Positions 41,071-51,000 of a stretch of DNA of 64,000 nucleotides are shown here, piece after piece. The stretch spans positions 14,136,001 to 14,200,000 of the forward strand of contig CP053154.1 of NCBI GenBank assembly GCA_014607495.2, in the 5' to 3' direction. Below the pieces are notes generated by a model. It did no database searches, was not told the origin of the DNA, and saw nothing but the letters and a program-made list of their open reading frames with translations. A program made the position numbers and the translations under genes. Source of the stretch: Carposina sasakii. Its lineage: Eukaryota > Arthropoda > Insecta > Lepidoptera > Carposinidae. The stretch's first letter is position 1, and every line of letters starts with the position of its first letter.

Positions 41071-42301
41071 TTATGATGATTGATTGGACAGAAAGACTGA
41101 TCTTGCAAAGTGAGCATCATCAGTCACTGGACGGTTATAGAATTTACCAAATGTTTCTGAGGCCTGCGACCAGCCAGCAGTTCTCCTAATAACGTCTAAT
41201 GAGACACCCTGCGCTCGCGCTGTAGATGTGGCAGCGTGTCGTGTGCTATGAGAACTCCATGCTGTCACATCCACCCCGGCTTCCGCCAGGATCTCCTTAA
41301 TCCATCGGCTAATGGTTTGGGTGCTAACAGACTTATATGGTCTTCTAGACGTTATTATGAGATTTTCGACTGTGTTCGGTCTTAAATCATTTGTAACTAA
41401 CAAATAATCTTGCAAAACTGTAGCAGGACATATATTGATATTTTCTGTAAAATAAGGCAAGAACAGAATTGGCTGGTCGCGCCCAGCTGCTGATGTTTTT
41501 ATAATGTCTGAAATTACAATTTTTATACCGTTCAGGCTGATATGGATATTATTAGCTTTAATGAGAGAAAGTGTCTGTGCTCTATGCGCAGTACATAAGG
41601 CCAGCAATATTACGAGTTTCTTAGAAATTTTTGGCAGAGTTAAATCCTTATTAGGGCCCCATGAGGTAATATATTGCAAAACTGTATGAGGGTCCCATGT
41701 GGATGCGTATTTTTGAAATATTGGGCCTTAATTTATATATACCTTTCAATAGTCTTTTAATTTGGTCATGAGATCCTGACTCATCTCCGAAAAGCAAACT
41801 TAGAGCCGAACGATGACTATTCAAGGTGCCATAAGCCGCACCTTTATTAAACAGTTTTGTCAAAAAAGTCAACATTCTTGGAACGGAACATGTGTATGGA
41901 TCTATATTTGCCTCAGTGCAGTACTGCCACCAATACTTGTAGGAGACACCATATTGTTGCAAAGTATTTTTCGACAAAGAAGCCATCATAAGGTCCAATG
42001 ATTCGATAGGGACACCTCGTTTCAGGAACGCGTCCCTGAGAGTTTGGCTGCACCCAGGATTTATAAAACTAATATCGGATGTAACCATTCTTTGTAACAG
42101 TGGGAACCACGGCTGGGAAGGCCAGTATGGAAATATTAGAATGCCTTCAGCCTTGTCCAATATAATTTTTTCCAAGACCTTTAATACGAGTGGGAATGGT
42201 GGAAAAGCGTAAAAGTATACGCCCTTCCACGAGATAGTGAAGGCATCCACAGCAACTGCATCTGGATCTGCCTTCCACGACACATCTTTGGCATTTGGCA
42301 T
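41071..42301 (-). pseudogene. DIRS tyrosine recombinase, frameshifted
   Basis: This is the integrase of the element. Two overlapping frames (42301-41651 and 41679-41071) together cover a whole recombinase. The break is one extra A in a run of five (T5 at 41710-41714 on the plus strand). The first frame begins in the region between RNase H and recombinase (WKADPDAVAVDAF, FYAFPPFPLV), a methyltransferase-like block known in DIRS elements, then a core-binding domain (SLSKNTLQQYGVSYKYW). The second holds the catalytic residues: arginine in AHRAQTLSL, the H-x-x-R in HSTRHA, and the tyrosine in FGKFYNRP. A homopolymer sequencing error could also explain the break. Confidence 0.87.
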
Positions 42302-43690
42302 TAGTGCGAGAAGCGAATAAATCGATATCTGGCTTACCTAAATCCGTTACTAGTATATTAAATACTTCATCTGTTAATGTCCACTCAATGTCCGTATTAA
42401 CCTTTCGGGACTCTTCATCAGCTTCTCTATTGTCTTTACTTTTAATATAAGAAGCAGATAACCATATATTTCGCTTCTAGCACCATTGACAAATTTCTCG
42501 CGCTAAATCATTTAGATGAGGATACTTTATGCCACCCATGCGATTAACGTAACTCAACGCCGTAGTGTTGTCAATACGTAATAAAATAGAACAGTTTCGG
42601 ATATTACGTGCAAAGCATTTGAGTCCAAAAAATACTGCAAGCAACTCTAGAAAATTAATATGAAAATTTATTTCACTAGCTTTCCATTTCCCATTTATTC
42701 TTTGATTTTTACAAAATGCACCCCAGCCAGACCTGGATGCATCTGTAAAGATCTCTAGTTCAAAACTACTCGATTTTAATGGGGTTGATGTCGATAAAAT
42801 ATTTTTTGACCACCATTCTAGGTCAGGCAATATTATAGATGAAGGACGAAATTTAGCTTCGTATGTTTTATATATTTGTAATGCTAAGTATTTAATTTGC
42901 TCGAGACGTTTAGTGTAAACCCAGCCGTATTTAACTGCTGGGCATGCTGCAGTAAGGGTACCAATGAGACAAGCAAGATCTTTTATAGTGCATAATGGTA
43001 AGGATTGAAATTTCTTAACTATTTTTAGTATATATAATCTTTTATCCATAGGTAATGATAATGTCATGTCAAGAGTGTTATAAATAAAGCCCAGAAACTT
43101 TGTCTGTTGTAAAGGTCGTAACGAACTTTTTTCATAATTTATAACAAATCCTAAGCTTTCAAGTAGTGCCACTGTTTCCGTTACATTATATAAACATTCA
43201 GAATGTGTGTGGCCGATGCATAAAAGATCGTCTAGGTATATAACAGATATAAATCTTTTGCTGCCGTTGGCTTTAGGAGCTAAAAATATTTTAGAGATAA
43301 ATTGATCTGTCTGTGGCTCACACTTGTATATTGCACCTAAGTCTAATAAATTGTTAATTGCCTTAGACATATCACGCATTTCTGCTGTAGTAAAATTATT
43401 ACTATAGGGTACACTATTTTGGTAAACTTTTTTCGAAAAAGGTATTTTGTAGCCATTTTTTATCCAGGAAAGAACTAATTTATTATTAGTGATTTTCATC
43501 CAGTTATCATAAAAATGTTGCAGGCGACCCGCATGTACCTGTTTATCTAATGTCGCGTGTAGGCTCGCTGCTGACTGCTCTGGTTCGAGTAGGCACGAGA
43601 TCGTGTCAGTGTCGTCGTCGATGTGGCTCCGCGTCTGTATGATGTCGTTGTTCGTGGAAAGCCTCCGCGCCCCCCCTGTTCCCTAATGTG
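42302..43690 (-). pseudogene. DIRS reverse transcriptase/RNase H, deleted and interrupted
   Basis: The frame overlaps the end of gag in the +1 phase and opens with GRLQHFYDNWMKIT and SWIKNGYKIPF, typical of DIRS RT starts. The RT runs to NGSKRFI and then jumps straight to SVIYLDDLLCIG, so about 100 residues of palm that normally lie between are absent (junction near 43250). The RNase H residues are in FTDASRSGWGAF, LELLAVFFG and RIDNTTAL. A TAG at 42477-42479 stops the frame after ICQWC, while the same frame continues as KRNIWLSASYIKSKDN. Near 42302 a 7-bp tandem duplication (AATGCCA twice) shifts the frame again. Confidence 0.87.
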
Positions 43691-45203
43691 TAACGAAGGG
43701 GGCGAATCTCGTTTCCCGGAAGGCGAGATCTTGAAGTGGATGGGCCATTTGTATGTGCAGGTGCTGTCTTATGTGTCGGTTTCTTAATTTGTAGACCTTG
43801 TCTGGAAATAGCCTTTGAGGCTTTTATGGTCTCTGATAGTTTATCACCAAAGAGCGTGCTGTCTCGTTCATGATCTTTGATTAATGGCGTAAAGGATTTA
43901 TCGAGGGAAGGTGTTATAAGTTTTGTTCTGAGCTCTGTTTCTATGTAATGTACGTCAGTCAAGATCCTGCAGCTATCCGACAGTACCTCTATTGCTTTTA
44001 TCTTGTCATCTCCAAGGAGGAGTAATGTAATGGCTTTATTAATTGCTGTTATTCCAAGCCCTAATTGGTCTTGCTTTAACTGAATATTTTTATCGCGATT
44101 TTTAATGATATCAGATACAGCAGCTTTTATTTCGGCGTTTAATGTCGGTGCTTTTAGTAATTGACAATTTTCAGGTACCTGGTATTTTTTAAGCAATTTT
44201 TCCTTTGGGTCTTTATTTAGTCCCTTCGCTAATATAGGCAACCAGCGTTGTGCCAGAGTGTGGTGAATTTTTTCACCAAACATCGGTTGGTCGTCCGTTG
44301 TATCATCCAACGCTAATAAAAGCTCCGGGTCGAGGTCAGGTGTCTCGTTTTGAGCTTCCGGGGTTATATTAACTTCTACCGGAGTATTTTCCAGTTTCTC
44401 TTGGGACTCTGTTGCTGAGGTGTATTGAATTACATCATCTTGTGCGGTTTCGTCTAGAACAATTATATGTGAATTTTATTTTATATATAATTGAATATCT
44501 GACTATACACACTATATTCTGAATACCGTCGTGTTGACCCGCAGTCAACCTCCCGGTTAATTTTTTGCATCATGTTAAACCTTCGTGATACCCTCATTGT
44601 GATATCCTCCAGGTTAACTTAAAGATGCTTATTCTGAATACCGTCGTGTTGACCCGCCGTCAACCTCCCGGTTAATTTTATGCATCATGTTAAACCTTCG
44701 TGATACCCTCATTGTGATATCCTCCAGGTTAACTTAAAGATGCTTATTCTGAATACCGTCGTGTTGACCCGCAGTCAACCTCCCGGTTAATTTTATGCAT
44801 CATGTTAAACCTTCGTGATACCCTCATTGTGATATCCTCCAGGTTAACTTAAAGATGCTTATTCTGAATACCGTCGTGTTGACCCGCAGTCAACCTCCCG
44901 GTTAATTTTTATGCATCATGTTAAACCTTCGTGATACCCTCATTGTGATATCCTCCAGGTTAACTTAAAGATGCTTATTTTAGTTCACAAAAAAATTATA
45001 CAGAACTTGTCTTAGAACATTTTGACTCGTGTACAAGAATATTTAATAAGAGATCATTATATTTTCTTACCTTCATTTTCCTCAGAATCTGACGATGACG
45101 AATAAAGAATCACTCTAGTTCGCTTCTTGTTTTGGCTTTCTTTTAATTTCTTAATTTTATTTAAGTAATAGTTAATTTCACTAGAAGCTTTGCGTTTAGG
45201 CAT
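43606..45203 (-). CDS. gag: DIRS-like Gag, two exons with an apparent intron
   Basis: Exon 1 is 45203-45071: ATG, then PKRKASSEINYYLNKIKK, ending in a serine/acid stretch SSSSDSEEN. It stops at GAAG|GTAAGA. Exon 2 is 44453-43606 after TTGTTCTAG. Joined, they give 326 aa with the phase kept (G|AC). Exon 2 carries the DIRS Gag-like block AQRWLPILAKGLNKDPKEKL, a helical centre and an Arg/His-rich end. The intron (44454-45070, 617 nt) contains four 115-bp tandem repeats. Exon 2 alone lacks an ATG near its start, which supports splicing. Confidence 0.75.
44515..44974. repeat. Four 115-bp tandem repeats in the DIRS gag intron
   Basis: Units start at 44515, 44631, 44745 and 44860 with TATTCTGAATACCGTCGTGT and differ by single bases (CGCAGTCAAC or CGCCGTCAAC; TTTTTTGC or TTTTATGC). 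Each unit has a small hairpin GTTGAC-CCGCA-GTCAAC. Confidence 0.95.
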
Positions 45204-45295
45204 GTTCTTAATACTCTGATAATAAATTTGAAAAATAGAATAAACTAAACTATAATACTAGAATTGAAAACGTGTGCTCGTTGCCGCGCACAAAA

Positions 45296-45458
45296 AAAGA
45301 ATGAAGGAAATTATCGGTAGACTAGGAATAGTGTCGTAGGTTGTAGGGTAGTTCTGTTTTCGAATTACCCACTCTGAAATTGTGCGAAGTTGCCAGTACA
45401 ATAAAAGTACTACATGTGTTAAAAATATATCAAAGAATGAAACGTACGAAATGTAATT
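45296..45458. repeat. DIRS-like element, right terminal inverted repeat with extension
   Basis: 45296-45447 mirrors 40563-40714. The last bases to 45458 (CGTACGAAATGTAATT) are private to this end and reappear in the internal complementary region. Confidence 0.93.
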
Positions 45459-46860
45459 TCTCAAGACTATGGATCGGCCTGACGAACAAAGGAAATAATA
45501 TTTTTGTTACAGCGAATAAATTTTAAATTACATTGTATCGCTAGGTGAAGTCAAAGTCCATAAGCAGTAGATACGCCGTGTTAAGCAGATCAACCAAAAA
45601 ACAATATAATAATAATAAAATTCAGGTAGGTACCTATTTTTAAATTCAATATTAACATGCTTTATACTCTAAAACTGGTAAATAATAAGTTCGGGATTGT
45701 GGGGTTTAAATTAATAAACTATGTAGCTAAACTTACTGAACATGTTTGTTAAAAGTTATCTTCTCAGTGACCTAATATTTCTCATAGTAATCGTTTGGAG
45801 CATTTTGGCCTTACATTAAGAGCTTTAAACCAGGTGCAAGCTATACACAGTTTAAATTGACAGATTTTTCATATATTTTGCTATCAAAAGTCATGTATAA
45901 TAACAACGAGGATGTAACTTTACGCGTGGTTTATTACTAGCACAGTTTTAGTTTAATTAAACGAGTATAAACAAAGTCCATGCTCGCGACTTATCGTAAA
46001 TAATTTATAGAACATCCCGCTATCGTGTCGCGCTGGAGGTCCATTTGAGTGTTGTTTATTACAAGGGATAAAACTTGAAAAACCTTCAATCGAGATTAGT
46101 ACTCAAATATTTATAAGGTTACGCACAAAATATGAAGTGGGGTGGCTTTAGAGAACGCCATTTTTATTTTCTGTTTCGCTTTTGGGTTGTTTATTTACTT
46201 TCTTTAATTTCAAATCTGGATTGGTAAAAATATTTGTAACGTAATTGGGATTTCCCATTAGCTAGCATAATTTATGTTTTTTTAATAGCGAGCTATTTTG
46301 TACGGGTATTTGAGAATGATAGGCAAAGAATTGATTCTTTGAAATAAATAAAATAGGATTCCGCAAGAGACACTAGATGATGAGCCTGTCATCTATATAA
46401 TTATAATAAGCTCATTCTTAAAACTACAAAGGTATTAAAATGACTTATTAACGTTTCTCAGGGACTTTCCAATCTGCAGGGTAATTAATTATTTTGTGTA
46501 CAATATAAATCTATCGTCATTATTCGTCAGTTAAAAGGAACGGTCGTAATTTAAATTTAATGGGGGCCATCTCGATTCCCATCAAGGCGATTGAGTGAAT
46601 AGTGCCTACAGCTGCAAGATAATCAATGGTCGAAATAGGGACTGCGAAACTGAAATATACATCAAAGGAAAATAGAAGACACTAATATTATTTAGATTGC
46701 CTTATACATATATATTTAATACTACATGTTTTAGATAGATATTGCCTTCTTATTTGCTAGAGGAACGAACGTCTTATTCAAATTCCACACAAAAAGAAAC
46801 AATGTAGGATAATAAATACTCAAATTAACAAAATTAATAATCAATTTGTAATAACATGGT
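45459..46860. other. No gene seen
   Basis: AT-rich intergenic sequence; no element or exon recognised. Confidence 0.45.
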
Positions 46861-47543
46861 TAATCTTTTATTTTATTATATATAAATTAATAATTTTATA
46901 ATATATAATATCTTGACTAAGATAAAAACACTTCTCCATAATATAATCCGTTAGGATATGGTTGATCGTTTCATCATTAAAACATTGTGCTGAGGGATTC
47001 AGCTTTGTTTACCGAGATTTGGCTTATGTATAGCTATCGGGATGAAAAATAACGTTTCCAATAATGTAATTTCAAGAAGAGATGGTAAAATTCGTCATCC
47101 GAGTAATTGACCCGGTGGCTCAGTGGTAAGAGCACTGGCACGCGGATGCAGAGGTCGTGGGTTCGATTCCCACCCGGGTGAGGAATTTTTTCCATTTCTT
47201 TATTAATAATTTTATAATATATAATATCTTGACTAAGATAAAAACACTTCTCCATAATATAATCCGTTAGGATATGGTTGATCGTTTCATCATTAAAACA
47301 TTGTGCTGAGGGATTCAGCTTTGTTTGCCGAGATTTGGCTTATGTATAGCTATCGGGATGAAAAATAACGTTTCCAATAATGTAATTTCAAGAAGAGATG
47401 GTAAAATTCGTCATCCGAGTAATTGACCCGGTGGCTCAGTGGTAAGAGCACTGGCACGCGGATGCAGAGGTCGTGGGTTCGATTCCCACCCGGGTGAAGA
47501 ATTTTTTCCATTTCTTTATTAATAATTTTATAATCTTTTATTT
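46861..47543 (+). mobile_element. tRNA-like short element, family T, tandem dimer
   Basis: Two nearly identical 316-bp units in tandem. Each has a body (TCTTGACTAAGATAAAAACA), a tRNA-like module (47107-47180 and 47423-47497) and the tail CATTTCTTTATTAATAATTT. The pair is flanked by one 13-bp duplication, TAATCTTTTATTT (46861-46873 and 47531-47543), so it inserted as a dimer. Confidence 0.88.
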
Positions 47544-47612
47544 ATTCCAGCCAAACTTTTCTTTACAATACTATTCTCTAGGCCTACAAAACCTGAAAAT
47601 TTTAATTATCTA

Positions 47613-47780
47613 CTAGTGGACGCCCGCGACTCTTTCCGCGTGGACTACTCAAACAGACAAAAATTCCAAAAATAATCGTTTTGGGTTCTATTGTGTTGAT
47701 AAAGGTCTACTATAAATTTTTTTCTCATATATCTTCCATGTACAGACAGCGATCCGTTACATTTTTATTATATGTATAGA
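47613..47780 (-). mobile_element. Helitron-like element, type 1, internally deleted
   Basis: Same ends as 25356-25686 (TCTATACATATAATAAAAAT and the CTAG end) with the middle missing. Confidence 0.68.
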
Positions 47781-47889
47781 TAACAGAAATCGGTTGACCT
47801 TCCTATAATAATTATGGATATTTTAATATTGTATATATAACCAATGTACTTTTATGTATACATTGAATCTGGTAATTATATCTGGTAAT

Positions 47890-47975
47890 ACATATACACT
47901 AGAATTATACATCAGCTGCTACTCCTTCGCTGCATGTCGTAAGAGTCGCCTAAGGAATTTAGGGGCATTCTCCTA
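47890..47975 (+). repeat. Repeat family B, short copy
   Basis: Contains ATCAGCTGCTACTCCTTCGC and GCATGTCGTAAGAGTCGCCT. Confidence 0.55.
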
Positions 47976-48054
47976 TACATATATATATATTACTCATACA
48001 TATACCTATGTATATGGCAAATTATAACCTGTTGAGAAATTCTTTTACGACACG

Positions 48055-48060
48055 TTTATT
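48055..48060 (-). terminator. Polyadenylation signal of the transporter gene
   Basis: AATAAA on the minus strand starts three bases after the TAG stop (TAG ACA AATAAA). The 3' UTR would be only a few tens of bases. Confidence 0.6.
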
Positions 48061-48063
48061 TGT

Positions 48064-51000
48064 CTAAACATCATCATCATCGTAATACTGAGAAGGTCGT
48101 CTATGAGCTACGCCGACATTGCAGCTGCCGATCAGCTCGGCTTGCTGCACGTTGTCCGGAAGCGGTTCATCTGCCAGGTCTGGCACCAGCAGTGTGCACA
48201 CTCCAGCGAACAAGGAGATTGCTCCGATGAGAAGCGTTGGTAAAGTCTCCATGTAGACCACCTAGGGAATAAATATAATTTTTATTGTTAGTTAGTTCTA
48301 TCAGAATCAATTGGGAGAATATTAGTGGAGGAATCAAAGAGGATATTGGAGATTATGTCAGTCCCAATCGCCTAAAAGTTCCTTTAAATTTTGTTACAAT
48401 TGTGATACTAGTTCTCGTAGGATTCGCAGTAAATACAAAACATAGATGAATGTATTTTTGTAAATCCATACTTTTACCTAAAGATAATGTGTAAGTAATT
48501 AAAAAAAGGTAATCATTGCGCTTTATTTTTAAAAATTACAGATGTAGCTGTAAAATATAAATAAAACTTGTGACTTTCTTTAATAAACTTACCAATAAAG
48601 GTGTCATCGGAGCTAATATAGATCCAATTCTTCCTATAGCAGAGCAAAGAGCGTGCATAGTATTCCTTGTATATGTGGGAAATAACTCGGAGGTATACAA
48701 GTACACAGTTGAAAATGTAAATGTAGATAGAAACTTTCCTATTAAGTATAGACCGGTCGATAGCCACACGATATCTGCGAAGTAAAAATTAAAAACTTAG
48801 TTATTTACTCTTTGAAAAATGAAGGAATGAATTTATTTGCCACTAGTGGACGCTCGCGACTCCGTCCGCGTGGACTACAGAAAAAACAAAATGTCGAAAT
48901 TATCCGGGATAAAAACATTTTCCCGGGATAAAAAGTAGCCTATATGTTAAGTGGGACCTGTCATAACGTGATATTTGACGAACTTGCATACTAACTTTCA
49001 ACCCTTATTTCACCCCTTAGCTGGTCGAAATTTCAAAAATGCTAGAACAAATGTTTAATGATTTCTTATCAAGTGCTTAAATATAAAGTTTCATGGTTTT
49101 ATCTTTTAAAATTAAGAAATCCCATACAAACTTTCAACCTCTATTTCAACCCCTTCATCCCTTTTTTTCGAAATAAAAAGTAGCCTATGTTCTGTCTCAG
49201 GGTCTAAAGATTGTCTGTACCAAATTTCATCAAAATCGGTTGCGAGGTTTAAGCGGGAAAGCGTAACAGACAGACAGACAGACAGAGTTACTTTCGCATT
49301 TATAATATTAGTTGGGATTGTATAGGGTACATAATAGGTGATAGAACATACATTAGAGAATCTCCTACACAGCCGTAATATACAGCATGCAAAATTACAT
49401 AATAAAATACAGTAGGTGGTTAAAATATAGCATAAAATATATCAGAATATAATGAAATCGATGATAACTTATAATGTTATTATGAACTATAATGAAAGAT
49501 CAAAAAAAATTTGCAGACCAACAGCCCTAAGAAAATTAACAATAACAGTAATAATTATTTTACTCTTTTCTTTCAAAGGCATTTTTTTTTTCATTTTATA
49601 ATTAAAATATTCATTATTAGAATAGAAACATTCTTGCGAGAGCCATACTTTAAGTTTTTTTTTTTTTGAAATTTTATGTAGGGTAGATTATTTATTTCGC
49701 TTCGTCTTTAATAATAATCTATTATTAAAGACTTTGATAGCCATGGGATAGCTATTACTATTATACAAAGTTGTCTTGATCCCAGGTAGTTTTAACTTAT
49801 CAGGAAATCTGCTATTGAAAAGACATTTCTGAAATTGTATGCATATCGTAATTAGCAACATTTTTGTCTAGACTGTTACTTGATTTGTAGGCTATATTTA
49901 ATGTTCATTTGCAGATAGATGGTGGCCATGAGAAAAAGTGTAGCATATTGTCATAAGGGTAATTGAGTTGCGTAGAAATTATTAAATGGATTTGTGGAAA
50001 CCGAAAAACTACGCACCGTGCAGGTTGTAGGAGAGAGTTGTTGTACAGATGGAGAGAGAATGAGGAAAACAAATCTTACCTTTCGGTATAAAAGCTTGAA
50101 TAACACACATGATCCCAGCCAGCAAAAAAGAGTACAGTAACGGCTTTTTTCTTCTAAACCGCTTCAAAATATACACCATTGCCAAGCTGGCGGGTATATC
50201 GACAACTGTCATTAGTGCTATATTTATATACTTGTTTCCTCCTAAAGATACAACATTGACCAACAATCCAAAACATATGAATGTGCAAGAGATCCACCAA
50301 ACTACGCATATCACGAATCTAGTGACCACTATCTTTGACCTGAATGTCTCCATTAGTGGTGACTTCTGTGACCCTTTTTCTTCACATTGTATATTTTCTA
50401 AAACACTTTCTTCAATAGCAACATTGTTTATTTCCCCAATCTTCTTTAAAGTTTTTATTGCTCTCTCTTTCTTTCCTTTGCTTAATAACCATCGTGGGCT
50501 CTCATCCAAAATAAAGAAATATAGTAGGAATAGCAATGATGGAGCGTAGATGACTCTTACGAAATGCCTCCAATATGGGAACATATACGCAGCTACCGAA
50601 AATGCAATACCGCCTAATGTAGACATGATGACGAGATAAAATTGCATTTGCAATCTGTGCTCACCATGAACAAGTTCGACGCCTGAAAAAGGTAGCATTT
50701 ATTAAAATAAATATGTTAAAGAAAATCTGGTTGATAAGCATGATTATAATAACGAACGATAACAGTATAGACCGTTTTTTTATCAAGTATTTACAGGTTG
50801 CTGAAGAGGAAAGACTATTACATAGTCTCATGTTAAAAATAAAAGGGTAAGGAGATTTTTAAAGTTCATAAAGCTATAGTAGGGATAGACTGGGAAGATA
50901 AATATCATTAGATAGCTGTGAGACAAAGCTGTGTTTATAAAATACACCTAGAGTCAATATACGAGTAAGCCGACCGCAGTAACTATTGCTCATCTTCCAG

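Larger units (their letters stand above)
40509..45458 (-). mobile_element. DIRS-like (tyrosine-recombinase) retrotransposon, whole element
   Basis: About 4.95 kb; the element's 5' end is on the right. It has inverted terminal repeats (40563-40714 and 45296-45447), each with a private outer extension, and an internal complementary region at 40771-40891 that copies both extreme ends. In element order the ORFs are gag, RT/RNase H with a methyltransferase-like region, and tyrosine recombinase. The ends share AATT, and there is no target duplication, as expected for recombinase-mediated integration. Several coding breaks make this copy inactive. Confidence 0.93.

Noticed and set aside
47034..47255. 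Minus-strand frames reading GGNRTHDLCI or VGIEPTTSAF
   Set aside because: These are antisense translations of the tRNA-like module of family T.
50109..50549. 146-codon plus-strand open frame
   Set aside because: Exact antisense shadow of transporter exon 5, which has domain and splice support.
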